Shown here: in pieces, positions 15,180-21,902 of the stretch
How the letters are laid out: each line of letters starts with the position of its first letter
Position numbering within the stretch: position 1 is the first letter of the stretch
Origin: DATJSJ01 sp035504175
GTDB lineage: Bacteria > Pseudomonadota > Alphaproteobacteria > Acetobacterales > Acetobacteraceae
Assembly: GCA_035504175.1 (NCBI GenBank)
Contig: DATJSJ010000205.1
Span: 1-23,154, forward strand
Direction: 5' to 3'
DNA: 23,154 bases
The notes under the pieces: generated by a model
Seen by the model: only the letters and a program-made list of their open reading frames with translations
Databases searched by the model: none
Told to the model about the DNA's origin: nothing
Program-made: the position numbers and the translations under genes

Positions 15180-15821
15180 ATGTCCGGCAAGAAGATTCTG
15201 ATGCTGACTGGCGAGTTCAGCGAGGAATACGAGATTTTCGTCTTCGAGCAGTGCATGCACGCGGTCGGGCATACGGTTCACGTGGTCTGCCCGGACAAAC
15301 GCGCCGGCGAGACGATCAAGACTTCGCTGCACGATTTCGAGGGCGATCAGACCTACACCGAGAAGCCCGGCCATCTCTACACGCTGAACCAGAGCTTCGC
15401 CGATGCACGCGCCGCCGATTACGACGCGGTCTACGTCGCCGGCGGCCGCGGCCCCGAGTACATCCGCATCGACCCGCGGGTGCAGGCGCTGGTGCGCGGC
15501 TTTCACGAGGCGGGCAAGCCGATCTTCACCATCTGCCATGGCGTGCAGGTGCTGATCGCGGTCGATGGCGTGGTGCGCGGCAAGCGCGTCGCCGCCCTGC
15601 AATACTGCGAGCCGGAGGTGCGCCTGGCGGGCGGGATCTATGTCGATGTGCCGCCGACCGATGCCTGCGCCGACGGCACGCTGGTGTCCGCGAAAGGCTG
15701 GCCGGGGCTTGCGGCCTTCATGCGCGAATGCCTGCGCGTTCTCGGGACCGAGATCAGCCATGCGGGGCGGGCCGGAGGCGGGATCGCGGCGGAGCGCGCG
15801 GCAGCAGAGGCGCCGGCCTGA
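15180..15821 (+). CDS. DJ-1/PfpI family protein
   Basis: Encodes 213 residues. It has the flavodoxin-like DJ-1/PfpI fold: strand KKILMLTGEF, acidic residues in SEEYE (15-19), AAGRG-type turn VYVAGGRGPEYIRI (85-97) and nucleophile elbow FTICHG with Cys119-His120. The blocks HDFEGDQTYTEKPGH and YVAGGRGPEYIRID match the subgroup related to plant DJ-1d. Members of that subgroup act as glutathione-independent glyoxalase (methylglyoxal to lactate) or are described as deglycases; the exact activity here is inferred. The last 25 residues are Ala/Gly-rich and unlike the core. Cytoplasmic, no signal peptide. The start has GGGGGAAG just upstream. It is divergent from a sugar importer, consistent with a role in coping with sugar-derived dicarbonyls, but that link is speculative. 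Confidence 0.87.
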   Translation: MSGKKILMLTGEFSEEYEIFVFEQCMHAVGHTVHVVCPDKRAGETIKTSLHDFEGDQTYTEKPGHLYTLNQSFADARAADYDAVYVAGGRGPEYIRIDPRVQALVRGFHEAGKPIFTICHGVQVLIAVDGVVRGKRVAALQYCEPEVRLAGGIYVDVPPTDACADGTLVSAKGWPGLAAFMRECLRVLGTEISHAGRAGGGIAAERAAAEAPA

Positions 15822-16482
15822 CGCAACGTCGCGGCATCGCGATTATCTCCGCGGCCGCGCGGGGATGCTCAGCGGGCGTTGACTGATCCGTCGCGCACGG
15901 TCGCGTCACGCCGCGGAACCTCAGGCCAAGGGCGAAGTCGGGGAGGGCCGGGGTCGGCGCCTCAGTCTGGGTGAAGGGAGGCGCGCGCGCGTAACGAGCG
16001 TGTCCGACTGACGGGCGGTGAGGGAACGACCGGCACAGACCAGGGACGGGAAATCGCGATCAGACGGAACCGAGCACGAACATTTTATTGACAGCGCGAT
16101 TCTACCGGGACCCGTGCAGGACTTGCGCAGAACGGCTCATCACGCATGTCGGCAGGCACGTGCGCGACGAAGCGCGCTGCGGGCCGACGCCACTGGGGAT
16201 TCCGCCAGATCCCGACTGAGAGTGGCTCGCCATCCGAGCGCACCATTGTCCGCAATATTCAGCATTGCCGACCAAGGACGGCGGCGACGTTCCGACCGAT
16301 CGTGATGGGAAGCGCCGGATTCCGCAGCGTGGTCTTCAGACGGGAGGTGACTACGCACCAACCGGCAGGGAACGAGCCGGCCGCCCGCACGCGTTCAGGC
16401 CGTCTCGCCCGACATTGGTTGCGGCAAAAAACGGTTGCGAGGCTGAGGGTCATCCTTCAATGCCTTGATTTTCATGCTTTCA
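15822..16482. other. 661-base gene-free region downstream of the DJ-1/PfpI gene and 3' of tRNA-Ser
   Basis: Several short open frames cross it, but all are Arg/Ser/Ala-rich, lack ribosome binding sites and resemble no family I know. It contains a small hairpin 7 bases after the upstream stop (TCGCG 15829-15833 with CGCGA 15838-15842), a (GC)n run at 15981-15991, a lone TTGACA hexamer near 16087-16092, and an A6 run near 16427-16432 that would be a T6 run on the tRNA strand. No copy of the tRNA 3' end and no integrase remnant were found by eye. Confidence 0.5.
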
Positions 16483-16570
16483 TGGCGGATGGGGTGGGAT
16501 TCGAACCCACGAACCCTTGCGGGTTGGCGGTTTTCAAGACCGCTGCCTTAAGCCACTCGGCCACCCATCC
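16483..16570 (-). tRNA. tRNA-Ser (anticodon UGA)
   Basis: Read on the minus strand, this is an 88-base tRNA with the 7-bp acceptor stem GGATGGG/CCCATCC, D-arm GGCCGAGTGG, and anticodon stem-loop GCGGTCTTGAAAACCGC with anticodon TGA. It has a long class II variable arm (AACCCGCAAGGGTT), a T-arm GTGGG-TTCGAAT-CCCAC, discriminator G and an encoded CCA at 16483-16485. The long variable arm and UGA anticodon identify serine, decoding UCN codons. A T6 run lies about 50 bases downstream and may mark the transcript end. Confidence 0.97.
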
Positions 16571-16738
16571 TGCGCGGCCTGCGTCGCACGTCGGGCCCAG
16601 TTGTCCCAGCCGGCCGCACGCCCAAGCCGCGGGCGGCGAACCCTACCCGCCGGCCCGCCCAAGCCACAAGGCCGGCTTCCGCACTGCGTCCGGCTTCGCT
16701 AAGGATCAACGGTTCGACTGAATCGAGGAGCCGAGATC

Positions 16739-17749
16739 TTGGGACGCCCGCGCCGCCGCCTGGCAATGCCGTCAGCCCTGTTGCCGCTCCTGGCCCTGCC
16801 GGCCGCGGCCCGGGCCGGTCAGCCAGCAGACCAGGCGAGCATCTGGACGTTCCAGGTCGAAAACGACGCGGTCAGCACGCTCCAGGGCACATCCGACCAG
16901 TACTACACCAGCGGCCTGCGCCTCGGCTGGACCTCGGGCCAGGATCAGCTTCCGGATTCACTCGCCGGCGTCGGCCGCATGCTCTGGGGCGACGGGCATC
17001 AGCGGGTGTCGATCGACATCAGCCAGTCGATTTTTACCCCGCGCGACACGCAGATCTCGCCGCCGAACCCGAATGACCGACCGTACGCCGGCTGGCTGAA
17101 CGCCACCTTCTCGCTGCTGCATGATACCCAGACGACTCAGGATTCGCTCGGCATCAGTCTGGGCTGGATCGGTCCGGGCGCGCTCGGCGAGGAGGTGCAG
17201 AACGGGTTTCACCACCTGATCGGCGACACGCCGAACAAGGGCTGGAGCTACCAGCTCAAGAACGAGCCGGCGATCGAGGCCTATGGCCAGCACACCTGGC
17301 GGCTGCCGATCGTGAGCTTCGCCGGGCTGGAGACGGACGCGCTGCCCGGCGCGACGATCGGCATCGGCACCGTGCGCGACTACGTCCAGGCGAGCACCCT
17401 GCTGCGCATCGGCCAGGGGCTGACCAGCGATTTCGGGCCAGCCCGCATCATGCCGGGCATCAACGGCAGCGATGCGTTCACCACCGTCCGGCCCATCGCC
17501 TGGTACATCTTCGGCGGCGGCGATGGCCAGGCGGTGGCCCACGACGAGTTCATCGAGGGCACCAGCTTCCGTGCCCCCAGCCCGTCGGTGCCGCTGGTCT
17601 GGTACGTGGGCGAGATCGAGGCGGGGGTCGCCGTGATCTGGCACGGCGTCCGCCTCAGCTACACGCAGACCTGGCAGACCCAGGAGTTCCGCGGCCAGAA
17701 GGGCGGGCTGTTCAACTTCGGCTCCTTCGCCCTCTCCGCGCGTTTCTGA
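16739..17749 (+). CDS. lpxR: LpxR-type lipid A 3'-O-deacylase (outer membrane beta-barrel)
   Basis: Encodes 336 residues from a TTG start with GAGGAG at 16725-16730 spaced 8 bases. The alternative ATG at 16766 is too far from this site and would remove the basic RPRRR n-region of the signal peptide. The signal peptide ends near ARA (residue 26). The mature start TFQVENDAVSTLQGTSDQYYTSGLRLGW is the LpxR pattern, with Asn42-Asp43 matching the catalytic Asn-Asp of Salmonella LpxR. VQNGFHHLIGDTPNKGWSYQLKNEP places His158 at the active-site His of the QxxVHKLIG block. Strands alternate towards a C-terminal Phe (FALSARF), as in outer-membrane barrels. Known members remove the 3'-acyloxyacyl group of lipid A using calcium. 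Specificity here is inferred. It appears monocistronic. Confidence 0.87.
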   Translation: MGRPRRRLAMPSALLPLLALPAAARAGQPADQASIWTFQVENDAVSTLQGTSDQYYTSGLRLGWTSGQDQLPDSLAGVGRMLWGDGHQRVSIDISQSIFTPRDTQISPPNPNDRPYAGWLNATFSLLHDTQTTQDSLGISLGWIGPGALGEEVQNGFHHLIGDTPNKGWSYQLKNEPAIEAYGQHTWRLPIVSFAGLETDALPGATIGIGTVRDYVQASTLLRIGQGLTSDFGPARIMPGINGSDAFTTVRPIAWYIFGGGDGQAVAHDEFIEGTSFRAPSPSVPLVWYVGEIEAGVAVIWHGVRLSYTQTWQTQEFRGQKGGLFNFGSFALSARF

Positions 17750-18215
17750 CCGCATCGCGCGCCGGCCACAGAGCCTGTCGCGCGCGCCGACTGCGCCGGA
17801 TGCGCGACGCATTGGCGTCAAGGATCGGAGTCACAGGCATTGCAGCCAGTCGCAGTCCGCCGCGCGCCGTGTCGCGCCGGTACCCGATCGCTGCGAAGCA
17901 TGAGGCGCGTCGCGACCACGCGTCGCCGCGTGAATGGGATACTCGGGAAACTGCTGTGTGCCGACGTTCGGTGAAAGTTGGCACCAGACCGGGCTCGCTC
18001 TGACCGTGCAGAGCGATCCAAGCCTCGCCCTTTGTTTCCAACTTACGATTCAAGCTTCCGGTGATGCCTCCACCGGCGAGCGTCGTCCAGTGTGATGATC
18101 GGGAGATTCGCGATATTTCTTATCGTGAATTTCCGAATCTGAATCACACTGGATTCAATGGATTAGTGGCCCGATTCACGTGAAATTCGCTGCAGCGAAT
18201 TTCACGATCGGGACA
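17750..18215. other. 466-base gap between lpxR and the lipoprotein gene, rich in inverted repeats
   Basis: The two flanking genes converge here, so no promoter for them is expected. The first 245 bases are GC-rich with no clear signal; a 113-codon minus-strand open frame (17712-18053) has no ribosome binding site or family resemblance. From 17997 on, four inverted repeats follow closely: GCTCTG/CAGAGC at 17997-18014, CCGGTG/CACCGG at 18058-18076, and the two longer ones annotated separately. The core at about 18097-18205 is much more AT-rich than the rest of the window. Confidence 0.65.
18087..18152. repeat. Nested imperfect inverted repeat A (66 bases)
   Basis: Three sets of perfect arms nest inside each other: CCAGTGTGAT (18087-18096) with ATCACACTGG (18143-18152), AGATTCG (18104-18110) with CGAATCT (18134-18140), and CGATA (18111-18115) with TATCG (18121-18125). 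That gives 22 base pairs, with internal loops of 7/2 and 0/8 bases. The element is AT-rich against its surroundings. It could be a MITE-like repeat with 10-bp terminal arms, a structured RNA end, or a terminator. No flanking target duplication is evident. Confidence 0.6.
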
Positions 18216-18218
18216 CTA
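18164..18218. repeat. Long inverted repeat B with a perfect 28-bp palindrome, overlapping a stop codon
   Basis: Bases 18179-18206 form a perfect palindrome with half-site CGTGAAATTCGCTG. The symmetry extends outward: TAGTGGCCCGAT (18164-18175) faces ATCGGGACACTA (18207-18218) with one mismatch and a 3-base bulge (18176-18178). The right end is the stop codon of the minus-strand lipoprotein gene. As RNA it would form a stem of more than 20 pairs directly after that gene, so a terminator role is plausible, though no T-tract follows. Confidence 0.65.
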
Positions 18219-18791
18219 GCAGTTCGGCATATTCTCCCGGCAGGTGCCCCGATTGCCGTTGCGCGTCAGATCGGCGAAGGCGCGATCGGCCTGCGAAAAC
18301 ACCGGCAGGTTGCTCAGGGCAGCGATCGTGCGCGTGGGGCCGAGGCCGAACGCAGGCGGTTGCAGATCCGACGCCGCAGCGCTCTCGTCATGCTGACTGA
18401 GCGCGGCGGACGCCGACAGCAGCCGCTCGACCACGAGCTGGGACGGCGCATCCGTCGGGATGCCGAGATAGGACCGAACCTCGTTGCGCAAAAGTTGCCA
18501 GTACACGATGCGCGCCGGCGCATAGGTGTCGAAATTGCCGGTGAGAAACACCTGTCCGGCCAGCCAGTCCTCCGCCGCGATGGCGCGCGCCGCCAGCGCC
18601 GGATCGCCGTGCGCGACGCCGGGGTTCTTCAGCACCCAGGCCGAGACGGCGATCGCGTCGTTCTGCGTCATGGCCGGTGCGCCGCTCGCCAGGTACGGCA
18701 TCTGCGCCGTGTTGTAGCCGGACGAGACGCCGCAGCCCGCCAGGGTCAGGCTCGCCAGCAGCGCCAGGCCGCCGATTGTGCGGAACCGCAT
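18216..18791 (-). CDS. Lipoprotein of unknown function
   Basis: Encodes 191 residues from the ATG at 18791, with GGAG ten bases upstream; a longer frame to 18917 adds an Arg-rich stretch and would bury the signal peptide. MRFRTIGGLALLASLTLAGC is a clear lipoprotein signal with lipobox LAGC (Cys20). The mature part is largely helical by composition: NDAIAVSAWVLKNPGVA, LAARAIAAEDWLAGQVF, and ARIVYWQLLRNEVRSYLGIPTDAPSQLVVERLLSASAAL. It ends with two cysteines (GTCRENMPNC) that could form a disulfide. I do not recognise the family. It would be anchored to the inner or outer membrane on the periplasmic side. It stands alone, divergent from the next gene, and its stop codon lies within inverted repeat B. 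Confidence 0.8.
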   Translation of the reverse strand: MRFRTIGGLALLASLTLAGCGVSSGYNTAQMPYLASGAPAMTQNDAIAVSAWVLKNPGVAHGDPALAARAIAAEDWLAGQVFLTGNFDTYAPARIVYWQLLRNEVRSYLGIPTDAPSQLVVERLLSASAALSQHDESAAASDLQPPAFGLGPTRTIAALSNLPVFSQADRAFADLTRNGNRGTCRENMPNC

Positions 18792-19198
18792 GAGACTTTT
18801 TCTCCGTATCAAGCCGACCGCCGACGATCGGCGTCGCGCAGCTATGCGGGGGCAGCGGTGACGAAAGCCCCGCCAGCAATGCGCCACCATCGTCGTGCCT
18901 GGAGGGAAGGCGGGCAAGCGAGCGGGGTCACAGGCGATGGCCGCCGCACGTCTGCCGCAAGCCCTGCCCGGCGATCACCCGGCGCCCAGCCGATGGGCGA
19001 TGCCTCCCGCGCGCCGAGCCGACCGCCCGCCGCCCCACATTGCGGAAGGGCCCCATCGGCCGTCATTGCCACGACCGCGGTGGCAGTTCCACGGCAGCGC
19101 CTGCTCTCCGGCCGCACGGATCGCGGCCGATGGGTGTCGGCGCATCCTTCGCTCCCATATCTCGCGCCATGGAAAGCGCCGAAGCGGAGGGAATGATG
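18792..19198. other. 407-base divergent intergenic region upstream of the lipoprotein gene and the 19199 gene
   Basis: No gene seen. It has a small hairpin CGCCGA/TCGGCG at 18819-18833 close to the lipoprotein start and a hairpin CGGCCGC/GCGGCCG at 19109-19129 (7-bp stem, 7-base loop) 69 bases before the 19199 gene. Both promoters should be here but I could not assign boxes. A longer frame through it to 19040 is a GC-rich shadow with no ribosome binding site. Confidence 0.55.
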
Positions 19199-19903
19199 AT
19201 GCGACGAGCTCTGGGCCTGGCGATGGCGGGTCTGCTGGCGGTCGGCTTTGCCGCGCGGGCCGGGGCCGTGGAACGTCAACGCGTCCGCGGTGAGATCACA
19301 TCGGTCGAGCCCGACGCAGTCGCGATCCGGACCTATGAGGGGACGACCGAGCACCTGACGCTCGGTGTCCACACGCACTACATCGCTGTGGTCCCGGCCA
19401 CCCTGTCCGATATCCACCCAGGCGATTTCGTCGGGATCGGCGCAACCGGCTCCGACGCGGCGCCGGTCGCGCTGGAGGTGGTCATTTTCCCGGCTTCGAT
19501 GCGCGGCACCGGGGAGGGCCATTATCCGTGGAGCGTGCCGGCCGCCGTCGCCGACGCGGACAGGCATCGCGCCGCCTCGGGCGCCGGCGCCGCCACGGTC
19601 CAGGGCACGATGACCAACGGCACCGTCACGGCCGCGGCGCCGCCGGTCCAGGGCAGCATGACCAACGGCACCGTGGCGGCAAGTGCTGCTCACGCCGGCG
19701 GCGAGACGCTGACCGTTACCTACAAGGGCGGGAAGACGCCCATCCTCGTGCCGGCCGAGGCGCCGGTCGTCCGCCTCCAGCCGGGCTCGCAGTCGCTTCT
19801 CACGCAGGGGGCAAAGGTCTTTGCCGTGGCGAGCGGCACGGGCCCGCAGCCGGTCGCCCTGTTCATCGCGGTCGGACAGAATGGGCTGATGCCGCCGATG
19901 TAG
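19199..19903 (+). CDS. Secreted protein of unknown function with DUF5666-like first half and duplicated motif
   Basis: Encodes 234 residues from the ATG at 19199. Three consecutive ATGs (19193, 19196, 19199) follow GGAGG at 19186-19190, and 19199 gives the best spacing, with 19196 close behind. MRRALGLAMAGLLAVGFAARAGA is a signal peptide. The mature start, RVRGEITSVEPDAVAIRTYEGTTEHLTL and IHPGDFVGIGA, looks like a small beta-barrel of the DUF5666 kind. A middle stretch holds two copies of VQG-[TS]-MTNGTV separated by Ala/Pro. The last third (LTVTYKGGKTPILVPAEAPVV) again has short beta strands and ends NGLMPPM. I recall similar uncharacterised proteins in Acetobacteraceae, with no known function. 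It is probably periplasmic. Confidence 0.75.
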   Translation: MRRALGLAMAGLLAVGFAARAGAVERQRVRGEITSVEPDAVAIRTYEGTTEHLTLGVHTHYIAVVPATLSDIHPGDFVGIGATGSDAAPVALEVVIFPASMRGTGEGHYPWSVPAAVADADRHRAASGAGAATVQGTMTNGTVTAAAPPVQGSMTNGTVAASAAHAGGETLTVTYKGGKTPILVPAEAPVVRLQPGSQSLLTQGAKVFAVASGTGPQPVALFIAVGQNGLMPPM

Positions 19904-20006
19904 CGGCCTCGTGCAGCGGCGCTGCCGGTTCGTTCCGCGGCGGCGCATCGCATTGCGGTCGGCTGGCGATCCGTGGCAGAGCAGCCCGCGTGACTGGGGA
20001 CGAGCG

Positions 20007-20978
20007 ATGATTCGACGACGCGGCCTGCTCGCCGCCGCGGCCGCGACCGCGGCCGCACCCGCGCTGCTCCGCACCGCCGCAGCGCAGGGCAGCTTCTCCG
20101 GCTTCATCGAGGGTGTCCGCGCGGAGGCGTTGCGTGCCGGGATCTCGCCCGCGATCCTGGACGCGGCGCTGACGGGGCTGCAGCCGAATGCGCATGTGCT
20201 GCAGCTCTTCAACCACCAGCCGGAGTTCACCCTGACCTGGGCGCAGTACCGCGCCAAGGTCCTGACCCCGGCAAAGCTCGCCAATGGCCGGACGGCTTAT
20301 GCCGGCAACCTGCCGCTGCTCGGCCGGGTGGAGCAACGCTACGGCGTCACCCCCAGCATCCTGGTCGGGATCTGGGGCATCGAAAGCGCCTACGGCGCGA
20401 TCACCGGCAATTACGGCGTCGTCGACGCGCTGGCGACCCTGGCCTGGGATGGCCGCCGCACCCGCTTCTTCCGCTCCGAGCTGATCACCGCGCTGCGCAT
20501 CCTCCAGGACGGCGACGTCACGCCGAGGCGCATGACCGGCAGCTATGCCGGCGCGATGGGACAGCCGCAGTTCATGCCGGATTCCTACATGCGCTATGCG
20601 GTCGATTTCGACGGCGACGGAAGGCGCGACATCTGGGACAGCCGCGCCGACGTGCTCGCCTCGATCGCGAACTACCTGGCGCGCAACGGCTGGGTGTCCG
20701 GCGCACCGTGGGGGCAGCCGGTCCGGGTGCCGCCGGGTCTCGATCCGGCGCTGGTCGGGCGTGACGATGCCCGCCCGCTCGGCGAATGGATGCGGCTCGG
20801 CGTCATGCGCATCGACGGCACGCCGTTCTCCCGCAGCGATGTGATGGGCGCGCTGGTGATGCCCGATCCGGGCGGCGAGGCGTTCATGACCTACGCCAAT
20901 TTCCGCGTCATCCGGCGCTACAACCCGTCGGATTACTACGCGCTCGCGGTCGGGCTGCTGGGCGACAACGTGGTGTGA
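20007..20978 (+). CDS. Lytic murein transglycosylase (MltB-like, SLT2 family)
   Basis: Encodes 323 residues from the ATG at 20007 (GGGGAC upstream). The N-terminus MIRRRGLLAAAAATAAAPALL is a Tat-like or Sec signal rich in Ala, cut near AAA-Q (about 26-27). The enzyme cleaves peptidoglycan glycan strands, forming 1,6-anhydro-MurNAc ends. The catalytic glutamate is Glu126 in LVGIWGIESAYG. Further family blocks are TGNYGVVDALATLAWDGRRTRFFRSELI, GSYAGAMGQPQFMPDSYMRYAVDFDGDGRRDIW and NYLARNGWVSGAPWG. Length and blocks fit the MltB family, here without a lipobox and without a C-terminal peptidoglycan-binding domain, so it would be soluble in the periplasm. It overlaps the next gene by four bases (GTGA), which points to a cell-wall operon. 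Confidence 0.92.
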   Translation: MIRRRGLLAAAAATAAAPALLRTAAAQGSFSGFIEGVRAEALRAGISPAILDAALTGLQPNAHVLQLFNHQPEFTLTWAQYRAKVLTPAKLANGRTAYAGNLPLLGRVEQRYGVTPSILVGIWGIESAYGAITGNYGVVDALATLAWDGRRTRFFRSELITALRILQDGDVTPRRMTGSYAGAMGQPQFMPDSYMRYAVDFDGDGRRDIWDSRADVLASIANYLARNGWVSGAPWGQPVRVPPGLDPALVGRDDARPLGEWMRLGVMRIDGTPFSRSDVMGALVMPDPGGEAFMTYANFRVIRRYNPSDYYALAVGLLGDNVV

Positions 20979-21901
20979 CGCGGCGCCTGCACCGGCTCGC
21001 CGTGCTGCTCGCGGTGCCGCTCGCGGCCTGTTCCTGGTTCCGTCCGCACCCGAAACCGCCGCAGGCGATGCCGCACTACGTGCTGGAGAGCGCCTGGCAG
21101 GCGCCGGACAGCGGCGCCTGGTTCTATCCGCATGAGAGCTTCACTGCCGACGAGACCGGGCTTGCCGCCGTCTATGCCGGGCCGCATCCGCCGCAGACCA
21201 CCGACGGCGAGGACTTCGATCAGGACGCAATGGCTGCGGCGCATCAGACGCTGCAGCTGCCGGCGATCGTCCGGGTGACGAACCTGCAGAACGGCCGGCA
21301 GGTCGAGCTGCGCGTCAATGATCGTGGCCCGGATTCGCCGGCGCGCATCGTCGAATTGACCCGCCACGCTGCCGACTTGCTTGGCATCGCACCGGACGGC
21401 ACCGCGCAGGTGCGGGTGCAGGTGGTGGAAGCTCCGAGCCGCGCTCTGGCCGGTTCGCTGCAGCGGGAGGGGCCGCTGCTGAAGATCGCCGCTGCCCCGG
21501 TCGGCGCCGTGCATGCCGAGTCGCTGCCGCCGCCCGCGGGGATCGCCGAATCCGGTGGCGCTTCGCTCCCGCAGGCGCCGCTGCCGTCCGGCGCGCCGGT
21601 CGCCGCGCCGGCGCTGCCGCCATTGCGCCTGCCCGCCACTGTGACGCAAACCACGCCCGATCCGGGGCAGCTCTGGCTCCAGGGCGACACGTTCGGCCGC
21701 GCCGACTACGCCGAGCGCCAGCGCGCGCAACTGGCGGGCCTGCCGGTCCAGGTCGAGCGACTCCGCGAGGGCCGCAGCACGAGCTACCGCGTGCGCGCGG
21801 GCCCGTTCCCGACCGTCACCGATGCCGACGCGGCGCTGGACCAGGCGCGGCGCGCGGGAGTAACCGATGCCCGAATCATCGTCGAATCCGGAGGGCCCTG
21901 A
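20975..21901 (+). CDS. rlpA: RlpA-like septal ring lipoprotein (double-psi beta-barrel plus SPOR domain)
   Basis: Encodes 308 residues from a GTG at 20975 that overlaps the previous stop. VTRRLHRLAVLLAVPLAAC is a lipoprotein signal with lipobox LAAC (Cys19). A double-psi beta-barrel follows (about 60-150): TTDGEDFDQDAMAAAHQTLQLP, VRVTNLQNGRQVELRVNDRGP and RIVELTRHAADLLGI. The Glu of DGEDF and Asp of VNDRG correspond to the catalytic pair reported for Pseudomonas RlpA. The usual GxASWYG strand is changed to TGLAAVYAG. A Pro/Ala-rich linker (about 170-225) leads to a C-terminal SPOR domain (about 228-305, LWLQGDTFGRADYAERQ to ARIIVES), which binds denuded septal glycan. The family acts as a lytic transglycosylase at the division site. 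It lies one base from the carboxypeptidase ATG. Confidence 0.9.
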   Translation: MTRRLHRLAVLLAVPLAACSWFRPHPKPPQAMPHYVLESAWQAPDSGAWFYPHESFTADETGLAAVYAGPHPPQTTDGEDFDQDAMAAAHQTLQLPAIVRVTNLQNGRQVELRVNDRGPDSPARIVELTRHAADLLGIAPDGTAQVRVQVVEAPSRALAGSLQREGPLLKIAAAPVGAVHAESLPPPAGIAESGGASLPQAPLPSGAPVAAPALPPLRLPATVTQTTPDPGQLWLQGDTFGRADYAERQRAQLAGLPVQVERLREGRSTSYRVRAGPFPTVTDADAALDQARRAGVTDARIIVESGGP

Positions 21902-21902
21902 C

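Noticed and set aside
15981..15991. Alternating GC run as a Z-DNA or regulatory element
   Set aside because: Eleven bases of alternating GC are expected by chance in DNA this GC-rich.
16483..16570. tRNA-Ser 3' end as an attachment site for an integrated element
   Set aside because: No second copy of the tRNA 3' end and no integrase gene were found by eye in the window.
16018..16721. Overlapping plus-strand open frames at 16018-16305 and 16146-16721 near tRNA-Ser
   Set aside because: No ribosome binding site, no family resemblance, and one runs through the tRNA on the opposite strand.
17712..18053. A 113-codon minus-strand open frame after lpxR
   Set aside because: It overlaps the end of lpxR, lacks a ribosome binding site and has shadow-like Arg/Ser-rich composition.
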